From: an uncultured Clostridia bacterium
GTDB taxonomy: Bacteria; Bacillota; Clostridia; Oscillospirales; Acutalibacteraceae
Assembly (NCBI GenBank): GCA_947627135.1
Contig: CANQUV010000012.1
Coordinates: 1 to 64,000, forward strand
Reading direction: 5' to 3'
Length of the DNA stretch: 64,000 nt
Position 1 is the stretch's first letter. Every line of letters starts with the position of its first letter. Positions 10,501-17,703 of this stretch are shown here, piece after piece. The notes under the pieces were generated by a model that was not told the origin of the DNA, ran no database searches, and was given only the letters and a program-made list of their open reading frames with translations. A program made the position numbers and the translations under genes.

Positions 10501-11001
10501 GGTGAAAATATATTCTCTGCTGATATACCCTCAGGAGCAACCTATGTAATATTTACAAACGGTCAAGATAAGACGGTAACAGTCACTTTAACAGGTGAAG
10601 AAGGATATTATACAGACAACACAAGAGACAGTGAAGGCCTCTTAAATGTATTTCCTTGGTCAGGCGGAGTTAATCCTGATCCCGGCCCGGGACCTGTACC
10701 TCCGGACGGTACTGTTAAATTTACAGATAATCAAAACTGGGGTACTATTTATGCGTACTTCTGGAATGACAGCTCAACGGACTTAGGAGGAAAGTGGCCC
10801 GGAAACCAAATGAAATACGATAGTACAAATGAATTTGGTCAAAATGTGTACTCAATTGAAATTCCTCAAGGTGCAACTTATGTAATCTTTTCAAATGGAT
10901 CGGCTCAAACGGTTGATACTGCTTTAACCGGTGCCGAGGGATATTATACGGACAATACTAAAGATGATAAAGGTCATTTTAATACCTTGCCTTGGCCGTA
11001 A
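7567..11001 (+). CDS. Secreted GH13 alpha-amylase with internal dockerin and three CBM26 modules
   Basis: This 1144-residue secreted starch-degrading enzyme starts at ATG 7567, 10 bases after GAAAGG, rather than the TTG of the track. Domains in order: signal peptide (about 1-32, ending PTAQAQ); GH13 catalytic barrel (about 45-620) with DVVMNHV, GFRCDTAKHV (nucleophile Asp), TGECY (acid/base Glu) and LSSHDT; a PTTAPTTAP linker; a type I dockerin (about 680-745) with two Ca-binding repeats (GDVDVDGHINVKDAT, ADVDYSESVNVKDAT); a TYPTDP-rich linker; and three CBM26-type starch-binding repeats from about residue 824. The dockerin should dock the enzyme onto a cohesin scaffold, as in an amylosome. 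It is unusual that the dockerin is internal. The first two CBM26 units look identical at DNA level. Confidence 0.95.
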   Translation: MLKTRKVWSVVLTFAMLFSVFAVIPTAQAQVIDKNTVQADTNNESSSASKITSASDFSWDNANVYFLLTDRFYNGNTSNDHSYKRSLNQSGNVEYGKSSTAAFHGGDFAGITAKINEGYFDNLGVNALWISAPYEQIHGYCIAGAAAGSMPHYSYHGYYALDFSQTDANFGTAQEFEKMVDTAHEHGLRIVLDVVMNHVGYNTIGDMNEYGFGTLKNGWQNGYYNATLTDVTYHQYIDYNSNVNDWAKWWGTNWLRAGLAGYSEGSGDLEGCQSFLPDVRTESTKTVDIPNVLKTKWTKEGTFNAKQAELNNYFNSTGKSRTVRNYLVYWLTQWVEKYGVDGFRCDTAKHVEKESWKALKDQAVKSLETWRKNNPTKPGADWDESFWMTGECYTHYLNYDSYYTQGGFDSMINFSFNDQNSFNAGAPGVPAVNSINNTYSNYASQLNTNDNYNVLSYLSSHDTRLCRSNLIYQGSAFQLLPGGIQIFYGDETNRPLLTDRYSSGKDHALRSDMNWSSIDNAVLQHWQKVGKFRNNHVAVGAGSHTSLTATSGAAFARTYNKGGVTDKIAACIGANSNTNVTITLNGTFADGTVLKNTYDNKTATVSGGKVTFNSGANGTILLEEDKQIIPTTEPTTAPTTAPTTAPTTAPTTAPTTAPTTAPTTAPLTEPTTHPDGDKDKILVGDVDVDGHINVKDATLIQLHVSGLGKLSDTGLIAADVDYSESVNVKDATYIQLYCAALSSSGGHVAEFKEVDKVNPTTSPSTDPSTVPTTGPSTTSPQTDPVVTTYPTETTYPTDPTYPTETTYPTDPTYPTDPIPLPPDGTVKFTDNQNWGTVYAYFWCDEYPDMAGEWPGTMMSSIGTNDYGENIFSADIPSGATYVIFTNGQDKTVTVTLTGEEGYYTDNTRDSEGLLNVFPWSGGVNPDPGPGPVPPDGTVKFTDNQNWGTVYAYFWCDEYPDMAGEWPGTMMSSIGTNDYGENIFSADIPSGATYVIFTNGQDKTVTVTLTGEEGYYTDNTRDSEGLLNVFPWSGGVNPDPGPGPVPPDGTVKFTDNQNWGTIYAYFWNDSSTDLGGKWPGNQMKYDSTNEFGQNVYSIEIPQGATYVIFSNGSAQTVDTALTGAEGYYTDNTKDDKGHFNTLPWP
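9462..9590 (+). repeat. Low-complexity ACAGCTCCAACA repeat encoding a Thr/Pro/Ala linker
   Basis: Degenerate 12-base units encode PTTA repeats between the catalytic barrel and the dockerin. Such linkers are usually flexible and often glycosylated. The reverse-strand ORF of VVGA repeats is only a shadow of it. Confidence 0.85.
10036..10998 (+). repeat. Three tandem 336-bp CBM26 coding repeats
   Basis: The unit begins GGTACTGTTAAATTTACAGA at 10036, 10372 and 10708, an exact 336-base (112-codon) period. Units one and two appear base-for-base identical by eye. Unit three keeps the beginning (DGTVKFTDNQNWGT) but diverges afterwards. This points to a very recent duplication of the middle module. 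Confidence 0.92.
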
Positions 11002-11021
11002 TAAAAATTAAAAATTTTATA

Positions 11022-11056
11022 AACAGAGCAGGATTTATGTCCTGCTCTGTTGTTAT
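11022..11056 (+). terminator. Terminator of the amylase gene
   Basis: A perfect 12-bp stem (AACAGAGCAGGA / TCCTGCTCTGTT) with a 6-base loop is followed by a T-rich tail. Confidence 0.92.
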
Positions 11057-11104
11057 TTGTGATAAAACCTAAATTTTATTTGTTTATTATTACAAATCTT
11101 TAAA

Positions 11105-11132
11105 TTGACAAATATAAAAAATGTAATATAAT
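11105..11132 (+). promoter_or_regulatory. Promoter of the wall-polymer export operon
   Basis: TTGACA and TATAAT are separated by 16 bases. Transcription would begin near 11140, giving a leader of roughly 95 nt before the permease gene. Confidence 0.75.
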
Positions 11133-11236
11133 AGAGTTAAATTATGTATAAGTGATATTATGTGAAAATTCAGCAAATTTGCGGTGTTTTTATAAGATAA
11201 TGGAAATACTTAGTATAACATTAAGAAGGTGTCATT

Positions 11237-12052
11237 ATTTTTACTATATTTAAAGAGCATAAGGGATTTGGAAAACAAATCTTTTTACTTGCCAAAAATG
11301 AACTTATTAAAACTTATAAGGGTGCGGCGATCGGTCCTTTATGGGCTGTAATTAAACCTGCATTTACGATTTTTGTATATTGGTTTGCATTTACCGCCGG
11401 AATTAAAACATTAAAAGCAGTTCATATAGATTTAGGAGTCAATACTCTTACATTTGACTTTTTTACATTTATGTTTGTAGGATTCATTCCTTGGTTTTTT
11501 ATTGTAGACGGAATTGTTCAAGGCGCAAAAACCCTCAGGCTAAATCGTCAGTTTATTACCAAGGTTAAATTCCCTGTATCGACAATTTTAACTTATACAT
11601 CATTATCAAGACTGTTTGTTCATCTGTTTCTGGTAATTATTCTGTATGTATATATTTTGTTTGCAGTAGGTCCAAGCTGGTACAACCTGCAGTTTTTCCT
11701 GTATTGTCCGCTTATGTTTATTTTCTTTTTAGCTTTAAGCTGGTCAACTGCTCCAATGAGCGCATTCAGCAAAGACTTTGAAAATATGATAGTTTCAATA
11801 ATGTCTGGTGTTTTCTGGCTGTCGGGTATTATGTATAATACTTACAGTATGGATCCTCCTCTTAATTTCATTATGCTTTTTAATCCCATAAACTTTTTTG
11901 TAAACGGTTACAGAAATTGTTTCCTTTATGACAGACCTTTCTTTGAATATAAAACAGAGCTTGCTATATTTCTTGCTGAATTTGTAATAGTATTTGCACT
12001 TGGAATATTTAATTACAACAGACTCAGGAAAAGACTTCCTGATGTATTATAA
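11237..12052 (+). CDS. ABC-2 type polysaccharide/teichoic acid exporter permease with probable ATT start
   Basis: The track shows only 11471-12052 (ATG inside the gene), but the frame is coding well upstream: FKEHKGFGKQIFLLAKNELIKTYKGAAIGPLWAVIKPAFTIFVYWFAF is a typical TagG/Wzm N-terminus. In this frame a TAA at 11222 precedes GAA GGT GTC ATT ATT TTT, and there is no ATG, GTG or TTG. The ATT at 11237 (or 11234) lies just after AAGAAGG, so an ATT start, giving about 271 residues with six helices, is the best reading. A sequence error is the alternative. With the following ATPase it exports a lipid-linked wall or surface polymer. Confidence 0.8.
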   Translation: MFTIFKEHKGFGKQIFLLAKNELIKTYKGAAIGPLWAVIKPAFTIFVYWFAFTAGIKTLKAVHIDLGVNTLTFDFFTFMFVGFIPWFFIVDGIVQGAKTLRLNRQFITKVKFPVSTILTYTSLSRLFVHLFLVIILYVYILFAVGPSWYNLQFFLYCPLMFIFFLALSWSTAPMSAFSKDFENMIVSIMSGVFWLSGIMYNTYSMDPPLNFIMLFNPINFFVNGYRNCFLYDRPFFEYKTELAIFLAEFVIVFALGIFNYNRLRKRLPDVL

Positions 12053-12064
12053 GGAGGTAATTAT

Positions 12065-12829
12065 ATGGCAGAAACAAAAACAGAACCTATTATTACCTTT
12101 AAAAATGTAAGTAAAACTTATATTTTATATAAAAATGATCAGGAACGGTTTAAGGCATTGTTTTTTAAACCCAGAAATCCCAAAACTAACAGGGCTTTAA
12201 ACGACGTTTCCATAGATATTTACCCCGGAGAGTCTGTGGGGATCGTAGGCGATAACGGTGCAGGTAAATCTACCCTTTTAAAAATGATTACAGGCGTTAC
12301 TTTCCCCGACGAGGGAACAATAACGGTAAACGGCAAGGTTGCGGCCTTGCTTGAGCTTACGGCAGGCTTCTCTTTGGAAATGACAGGCAGAGAAAATATA
12401 TACTTAAAAGGCTATATTTTAGGTCTTAAAGATTCATATATTAAAGAAATTGAAGAGAGAATTATTGAATTTGCAGAGCTTGGTGATTATATCGACCAGC
12501 CTGTAAGAACTTACTCAAGCGGTATGAAAATGCGTTTAGGTTTTGCAATAAATGTTAATATTGAGCCGCAAATTCTTGTAGTTGATGAGGCACTGGCAGT
12601 AGGAGACGCTTCATTTAAAAAGAAATGTAAGGCAAAAATTAATGAGATTATTGAAAGCGGTACAACTGTACTTTATGTAAGCCATTCAGCCGATTCAGTT
12701 AAAGAAATTTGCAAGCGTTCTATTTACCTTAAAAAAGGTCAGGTTATTTTTGACGGACCGACTGATGAAACTCTTCAGGTTTATCATGATGCTAAAGAGG
12801 CAGAATCGGCAAAAAAGAAAAAGAAGTAA
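12065..12829 (+). CDS. ABC transporter ATP-binding protein for polysaccharide/polyol-phosphate export
   Basis: A 254-residue ATPase of the TagH/Wzt type. Walker A GDNGAGKST (about 61-69), the family-specific LLELTAGFSLEMTGRENIYLKGYILGL, signature YSSGMKMRLGF and Walker B ILVVDEAL are present, with the SHSAD switch region. It has only the nucleotide-binding domain plus a short Lys-rich tail, lacking the sugar-binding C-terminal domain of some Wzt proteins. The gene follows its permease by 12 bases with AAGGAGG in the gap. Together they would flip or export a completed undecaprenyl-linked glycopolymer. Confidence 0.92.
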   Translation: MAETKTEPIITFKNVSKTYILYKNDQERFKALFFKPRNPKTNRALNDVSIDIYPGESVGIVGDNGAGKSTLLKMITGVTFPDEGTITVNGKVAALLELTAGFSLEMTGRENIYLKGYILGLKDSYIKEIEERIIEFAELGDYIDQPVRTYSSGMKMRLGFAINVNIEPQILVVDEALAVGDASFKKKCKAKINEIIESGTTVLYVSHSADSVKEICKRSIYLKKGQVIFDGPTDETLQVYHDAKEAESAKKKKK

Positions 12830-12876
12830 AAAATCAAGATAAAATTAATTGTTATAAGTCAAATCGGAGGGACAAT

Positions 12877-13614
12877 ATGGTACACGCAATGCTTTTTGCC
12901 GGCGGTGTAGGGGCTAGAATGAATTCCGTAAATATCCCAAAGCAATTTATAGAAGTTGACGGAAAACCTATTATTGTCAGGACTCTTGAAAAATTTGCAA
13001 ATCACCCTCAAGTAGATGATATTGTTGTTGCCTGTCTTGAAGATAAAATTGATTATTTGTGGGAATTAATTGATAAATTCAATATTTTGAAGGTAGCTTC
13101 CATAGTAAAAGGCGGAGAAACAGGATATCAAAGTATTCATAACGGACTTGTTGAGGTTGCAAGATATGCAAAAGAAGATGATATTGTTTTAATCTGTGAC
13201 GGTGTTCGTCCGCTGGTTTCAACAGAACTGATTACAAACTGTATCACAGCGGCAAAAAAATATGAAACAGCTGTACCTGTAACTCCAAGTATTGACTCCG
13301 TTCTTGAAAGCAAAGACGGAGAAAATTGTTCAAAAAACTATCCAAGAGGAGAGCTTTATATAACTCAGGCACCACAGGGATATACAATGAGAAAAATTAT
13401 GTGGGCCCATAGTGAAGCTGAAAGAAGAGGTATAAAAAACCCTATTTCATCAAGCGAGCTTTTAATTGAACTAGGAGAAACCGTACATATATTTATTGGT
13501 GACAGAGAAAATATAAAGGTGACAACTCCTGAAGATTTAACTTTTTTAAGATCAAGATATTATTATAAGAGATTTAAAAACTTTGCAAGAGAGGAATTCG
13601 ATTATGGACTGTAA
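12877..13614 (+). CDS. IspD/TarI-family cytidylyltransferase (probably CDP-ribitol or similar)
   Basis: A 245-residue nucleotidyltransferase with the N-terminal CTP-binding loop AMLFAGGVGARMNSVNIPKQFIEV, the IspD/TarI signature. Further typical segments are VKGGETGYQSIHNGL, DGVRPLVS and TQAPQGYTM. IspD acts in isoprenoid synthesis and TarI makes CDP-ribitol for teichoic acid. The neighbours (polymer exporter ahead, LicD-type transferase behind) favour a TarI-like role. An IspD housekeeping role is less likely but not excluded. SD CGGAGGG precedes the ATG. It overlaps the next gene by 11 bases. Confidence 0.82.
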   Translation: MVHAMLFAGGVGARMNSVNIPKQFIEVDGKPIIVRTLEKFANHPQVDDIVVACLEDKIDYLWELIDKFNILKVASIVKGGETGYQSIHNGLVEVARYAKEDDIVLICDGVRPLVSTELITNCITAAKKYETAVPVTPSIDSVLESKDGENCSKNYPRGELYITQAPQGYTMRKIMWAHSEAERRGIKNPISSSELLIELGETVHIFIGDRENIKVTTPEDLTFLRSRYYYKRFKNFAREEFDYGL

Positions 13615-14677
13615 GGTTCAAAACTTGATAGATCCGTTTATATATGAAGATATAAAAACCATAAGCGATTATTCTCTTAATTGGGAAAAACTTGAAAATA
13701 AAACAGTGTTTATTACAGGAGCGGGAGGATTTATCGGATATTATCTTACCTGTGCATTGTTAATAAGAAATGATGTTTACAAAAGTAATATTAAAGTAAT
13801 AGTTTTAGGACATGAAAATATAAAACAGCGTTTTGGAAAACTTCTTGAAAGGGAAGATATAACTGCAGTTGTTCAGGATGTTTGTGAAGATATAAAATGC
13901 AAAAAGGCGGACTATGTAATTCACGGAGCAAGTCCGGCAAGTGCATATTATTTTGAAAATAATCCTGTTGGTACAATAGATGCTAATTTAACAGGTACAT
14001 ATAATGTACTTGAGTATGCCCGCAGAAACGGTGCAGAAAGTTCTCTTGTTATTTCAAGCTTTAAAGTTTACGGTACTCTTTACAACGGCAAAAATGAAAT
14101 AACAGAAGATGAAATAGGCTGTTTTGATTTTAACAACTATAAAAATTGTTATGCACAGGGAAAAAGGGTTTCTGAAACTATTGGATGCTGTTTTGCGAAG
14201 CAGTATAATATGAATATAAAAATTGCCAGACCATGCTATATTTACGGTCCTGCAAGAATTGACGACGACAGGGTATGGGCACAATTTATTGCAAATGTTG
14301 TTAGAAAACAAGACATACTTTTAAAAAGCAACGGAGCAACATTAAGAAGTTTTTGCTATGTTACAGATACAGTAACTGCACTTTTAACGATTTTACTTGA
14401 AGGAGAAAACTGTATTCCATATAATATTGCAAACCCTGCTTCTAATGTTACAATCAGAAATTTTGCAAAAGCAGCAGCACAAGCATTTCCCGAAAGAAAT
14501 CTTAAACTTACTTATGCAAATGCTGAAGATGCAGAAGAACCGGTAATTTCCCCCTTGTCAGCAACTCCTGAAATATTAAATGCAGATAGATTAAATGCTT
14601 TAGGCTGGAGAGCAGAGGTTGATTTAACAGAGGGAATAAAACGAAGCGTAAAAATAGTAGAAATACAAAATAAATAA
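13604..14677 (+). CDS. NAD-dependent epimerase/dehydratase (extended SDR)
   Basis: The true start is ATG 13604 (MDCKVQNLIDPF, 357 residues), with GAGGAA 7 bases upstream; the track begins at an earlier TTG. The Rossmann motif GAGGFIGYYL is at about residues 35-44. The catalytic region shows VISSFKVYG and YAQGKRVSE (Y-x-x-x-K), so the Ser/Tyr/Lys triad is present. The sequence resembles nucleotide-sugar epimerases and dehydratases such as UDP-glucuronate decarboxylase. It overlaps the cytidylyltransferase gene, so its substrate may be the CDP-activated polyol or sugar. The exact reaction is not deducible. Confidence 0.82.
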   Translation: MDCKVQNLIDPFIYEDIKTISDYSLNWEKLENKTVFITGAGGFIGYYLTCALLIRNDVYKSNIKVIVLGHENIKQRFGKLLEREDITAVVQDVCEDIKCKKADYVIHGASPASAYYFENNPVGTIDANLTGTYNVLEYARRNGAESSLVISSFKVYGTLYNGKNEITEDEIGCFDFNNYKNCYAQGKRVSETIGCCFAKQYNMNIKIARPCYIYGPARIDDDRVWAQFIANVVRKQDILLKSNGATLRSFCYVTDTVTALLTILLEGENCIPYNIANPASNVTIRNFAKAAAQAFPERNLKLTYANAEDAEEPVISPLSATPEILNADRLNALGWRAEVDLTEGIKRSVKIVEIQNK

Positions 14678-14695
14678 ATATATAGGCAATATAAG

Positions 14696-14725
14696 CGGCT
14701 TTTGACTTTTAAGTATCAAAAGCCG
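14696..14725 (+). repeat. Intra-operon hairpin
   Basis: A perfect 10-bp stem (CGGCTTTTGA / TCAAAAGCCG) with a 10-base loop lies between the SDR and SDR-LicD genes. Only a weak T-run follows, so it may be a partial terminator or an mRNA stability element. Confidence 0.6.
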
Positions 14726-14754
14726 TTAATAGCTTAATTATAAGGATGAAGATA

Positions 14755-16623
14755 ATGTTAATGAAAGAGATATTAAATGATTTTGAAGCGGATTGGGCAT
14801 CAATACCTGCTCTCCCTCCAAAATTTGATTTTTCACCTATAAAGAATAAAACTTTTTTAATTTGCGGACAAGATACTGCCCGCTGTTTTGCATATTCTCT
14901 TTTGTATTTTAATGATACTGAAAATTTAGGTGCAAAAATTATTGTAACAGGTGAAACAACACATTCTCTTAAAAATTATCATCCCTCTGTTTTAGAAAGA
15001 AATGATTTTAAATTTGTAAATTTGGATGAGCTTCAGGAAATTAGTTATGCAGATTTTATTATTAACGGCGGCGCGTGTGCAGCAAGCTTTGAAGGAAAAG
15101 TACAGGAATTTATCTCTGAAATGAATATTCAAAAAGCAATTTTAAAATTTACAGAAAAGTCAAAACCCCGTCATTTTGTCCTTTTGTCAGATTGCAGAGT
15201 TTACGGTAAACCTGAAAGATTCAGAATATATAGTGAGGGAGAAATCTCTGTTTCACAGTCTGCTTCGCCCGATAGCTTTGCCACACAGCTTTTGCGTTCA
15301 ATAGAAACTATATGTGCAAGTGGACAAAAACAAATCGGTTTTACAAAAACTGTTTTAAGAACAGGTGTTGTTTTAGGTGCATTTTCTAAAATAATATCAC
15401 CTTTAGACAGCGTGTTTAAAGCTGTTGCTAACGGTGAACCGTGCAAATTGTTTAATACTGAAAATAAACTTACTTTTACTTATATTACAGATTTGTTAAA
15501 GGCTGTTATGATGGCAATCACAAGCCTTGATAAGGATACGGTGTATAATGTAAGCAGTAAAAATGCAACTGTTTCAACAGGTGAGATTGCTGCTTTACTG
15601 CATAATGTTTACGGAAATCAATGTAAAATTCATTTGTCTGAATTAGAAAAAGAAAGATTTGATTTTGCCGCTGTTAATTCAAATAAAATTGAATTTTGCG
15701 GCTGTACTCCGGAAATACCTTTACAAACGGCTTTGGAACTGTGTGTAATGAGTTATCAGGATACAAATAAACCTTTGGCGTTCCCTTATGCTCACGACGG
15801 CAGACTAAAAACAGTCCAGAATATATTGCTGTCCTGTTTGCTTGAGGTCGACAGAATTTGTAAAAAGAATAATATAAAGTATTTTTTGGGTGGTGGAACC
15901 CTTTTGGGTGCAGTGCGACATAAGGGCTTTATTCCTTGGGATGACGATGCCGATATTATGATGCTGAGAGAAGATTATGATAAATTTCTTGAGATCGCAC
16001 CCCGAGAGATGTCAAAGGGATTAACACTTCAGACATTTAAAACAGATAAAAACTGCCACTATGAATTTGCAAAAATCAGACTTGATAACACTATATTTGC
16101 AACTGTTTTTTCAAGAGAACATAAAAATATGAATAACGGACTTTCTTTTGATATCTTTTGTCATGATAAAACCGCAAATTCAAAATTAGGGAGAAAAATT
16201 CATTTGCAGGCAACTCTTTTCTTTAGAGCGATGGTGTTTAATAAATGGAATAAAAGAAAGGTTGATAACGGAAGTAAAGCAGTATCCGCAATATGTAATG
16301 TTATGAAAAATATTTTGCCGATCAGATTTTCTCAATGGATGCTAAACCGTACATTCAGCTTTTTTAAAAATAAGAAAAACCCAAAATATCTTTATGACGG
16401 TATGGGCAGAAATATTTATAATGGGGATTTTCCGGCATATTATCTTGACGAAGTAAAATATATTGATTTTGAGGGTCATAAGCTGCCGATTCCAAAGGAA
16501 TACGATAAATATTTAAGATTTTTATATGGTGATTATACACAGCTTGCACCGATTAGTACAAGACTTCAATGCCATGAGATTTTACTTTTTGATTTAGGAG
16601 AATATAACAATTTTCAAAATTAA
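14755..16623 (+). CDS. Fusion protein: SDR-like N-terminal half and LicD-family phosphotransferase C-terminal half
   Basis: About 622 residues. The second ATG (14755) is preferred because AAGGA lies 8 bases before it; the first ATG, 14746, touches that site. Residues about 1-330 resemble an extended SDR (FLICGQDTARCFAYSLLYF, VLLSDCRVYG, TYITDLLKAVMMAI). The Rossmann Gly-rich loop is degraded and the Tyr-x-x-x-Lys motif is not obvious, so this half may be non-catalytic. Residues about 350-620 are a LicD domain (YFLGGGTLLGAVRHKGFIPWDDDADIMM with the DDD metal site). LicD proteins transfer phosphocholine or phosphopolyols from CDP donors to glycans. This fits the TarI-like enzyme upstream. Confidence 0.85.
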   Translation: MLMKEILNDFEADWASIPALPPKFDFSPIKNKTFLICGQDTARCFAYSLLYFNDTENLGAKIIVTGETTHSLKNYHPSVLERNDFKFVNLDELQEISYADFIINGGACAASFEGKVQEFISEMNIQKAILKFTEKSKPRHFVLLSDCRVYGKPERFRIYSEGEISVSQSASPDSFATQLLRSIETICASGQKQIGFTKTVLRTGVVLGAFSKIISPLDSVFKAVANGEPCKLFNTENKLTFTYITDLLKAVMMAITSLDKDTVYNVSSKNATVSTGEIAALLHNVYGNQCKIHLSELEKERFDFAAVNSNKIEFCGCTPEIPLQTALELCVMSYQDTNKPLAFPYAHDGRLKTVQNILLSCLLEVDRICKKNNIKYFLGGGTLLGAVRHKGFIPWDDDADIMMLREDYDKFLEIAPREMSKGLTLQTFKTDKNCHYEFAKIRLDNTIFATVFSREHKNMNNGLSFDIFCHDKTANSKLGRKIHLQATLFFRAMVFNKWNKRKVDNGSKAVSAICNVMKNILPIRFSQWMLNRTFSFFKNKKNPKYLYDGMGRNIYNGDFPAYYLDEVKYIDFEGHKLPIPKEYDKYLRFLYGDYTQLAPISTRLQCHEILLFDLGEYNNFQN

Positions 16624-16634
16624 ACAGTTTCAAA

Positions 16635-16663
16635 TTGACAATTTACTATTCCTTTGATATAAT
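16635..16663 (+). promoter_or_regulatory. Perfect consensus promoter upstream of tRNA-Leu
   Basis: TTGACA and TATAAT are separated by exactly 17 bases. Transcription would start near 16670 and run about 130 bases before the tRNA. Confidence 0.9.
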
Positions 16664-16669
16664 TACAAG

Positions 16670-16799
16670 GCAGGTCGATTTGCTGAAAACTGTTATCTGT
16701 TTTTATATATGAGAATCAGGCAGAATAAGTTTTCAACTAAAAGTAAGCCCTTCCCGGGCAACTCTCAATCAGAAAAAATTGAGAGCAAAAATTGAATAT
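16670..16799 (+). ncRNA. Structured leader of the tRNA-Leu transcript (candidate small RNA)
   Basis: Between a strong promoter and the tRNA lie about 130 bases with three possible helices. These are TGAAAACT/AGTTTTCA (16684-16691 with 16728-16735), GCCC/GGGC (16747-16759), and CTCTCAAT/ATTGAGAG (16762-16769 with 16778-16785). RNase P would release it when the tRNA is matured. No ORF and no known RNA family was recognised, so it may be plain leader or a separate small RNA. Confidence 0.35.
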
Positions 16800-16886
16800 G
16801 CAGGTATGGCGGAATTGGCAGACGCGCATGGTTCAGGTCCATGTGAATGCAAATTCATGCAGGTTCAAGTCCTGTTACCTGCACCA
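16800..16886 (+). tRNA. tRNA-Leu (anticodon CAG)
   Basis: The acceptor stem is GCAGGTA/TACCTGC, followed by A and an encoded CCA. The anticodon stem CATGG/CCATG encloses TTCAGGT, giving anticodon CAG. A long variable arm (GAATGC..) and a T-loop GGTTCAAGTCC are present, as expected for a class II tRNA that reads CUG leucine codons. Confidence 0.95.
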
Positions 16887-16887
16887 A

Positions 16888-16922
16888 GGGATGTATTGAA
16901 AATTCAATATATCCCTTTTTAT
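16888..16922 (+). terminator. Terminator of tRNA-Leu
   Basis: GGGATGTATTGAA pairs with TTCAATATATCCC (13 bp with one G-T pair), directly followed by TTTTTATTTTT. Confidence 0.9.
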
Positions 16923-17090
16923 TTTTAAAAATTGTAAATACTAAAAATAATTCAGATTATCTAATATACAGCATAAAGCTTTTAAAAGCAAATTTGATAT
17001 CAATTAAATATAAAAATAAATATAAAAAACAAATAAAACGCAAATAAAAGCAAATACTTATATTATATTAAAAAGAATGGAGAATGAAAT

Positions 17091-17525
17091 ATGATAGAAC
17101 CGGATACAATAAAATTGCTTCGTGAATGTGACGCAGGAGTTAAGATGGGAGTAAAATCAATTGACGAGGTCATGGATTATGTTAAATCAGATACCTTAAA
17201 ACAATATCTTAATGCCTGTAAAGACGAGCATGATAAACTGAATGTTGAGATACAAAGCCTGCTGGACGATTATAAAGATGATGGTAAGGAGCCAAACCCC
17301 ATAGCTAAAGGAATGTCATGGGTAAAGACAAATATGAAGCTTGTTATGGATGAGTCCGACAATACAATTGCAGATTTAATAACAGACGGATGCAATATGG
17401 GAGTAAAATCTCTCAACAGATATTTGAATCAATACAAAGCGGCAGATGAAGTATCAAAAGATATTACAAAGCGTTTAATAAATCTCGAAGAAAAATTGGC
17501 AATAGATATACGTAAATTTCTTTAA
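17091..17525 (+). CDS. Small helical ferritin-like protein of unknown function
   Basis: A 144-residue soluble, mostly helical protein with no signal or membrane segment. The sequence (LLRECDAGVKMGVKSIDEVMDYV, EPNPIAKGMSWVKTNMKL, DGCNMGVKSLNRYLNQY) has two similar GVKS-containing helices and looks like a four-helix ferritin-like bundle of the kind annotated as DUF2383-like in clostridia. No clear metal-ligand set is visible, so no activity is assigned. SD GGAG is 10 bases before the ATG. It is a single gene facing the DacA gene, with a long hairpin between them. Confidence 0.7.
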   Translation: MIEPDTIKLLRECDAGVKMGVKSIDEVMDYVKSDTLKQYLNACKDEHDKLNVEIQSLLDDYKDDGKEPNPIAKGMSWVKTNMKLVMDESDNTIADLITDGCNMGVKSLNRYLNQYKAADEVSKDITKRLINLEEKLAIDIRKFL

Positions 17526-17591
17526 AATATATTTTATTAAAATTACAAAAGCATAAGTTAAATTTATTATATTTTAAATCAAGAAAATTTA

Positions 17592-17662
17592 ACGGCAAAC
17601 GCATAAACCTTTTTAAGTATGTTTAATTACAATTAACATATTAAAGGTTATGTGTTTGCCGT
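17592..17662. terminator. Long bidirectional hairpin terminator
   Basis: About 71 bases fold into one long imperfect hairpin. The outer arms are ACGGCAAAC/GTTTGCCGT and the inner arms AACCTTTTTAAGTATGTT/AACATATTAAAGGTT. T-rich sequence follows on both strands. It separates convergent genes ending at 17525 and 17704. Confidence 0.8.
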
Positions 17663-17703
17663 GTTGTTTTTATATTAAGAAAAAAGGTTAAATATAAATT
17701 CAG

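Noticed and set aside
16847-17047. 66-residue ORF starting inside tRNA-Leu
   Set aside because: It overlaps the tRNA 3' half and its terminator and has no protein-like composition.
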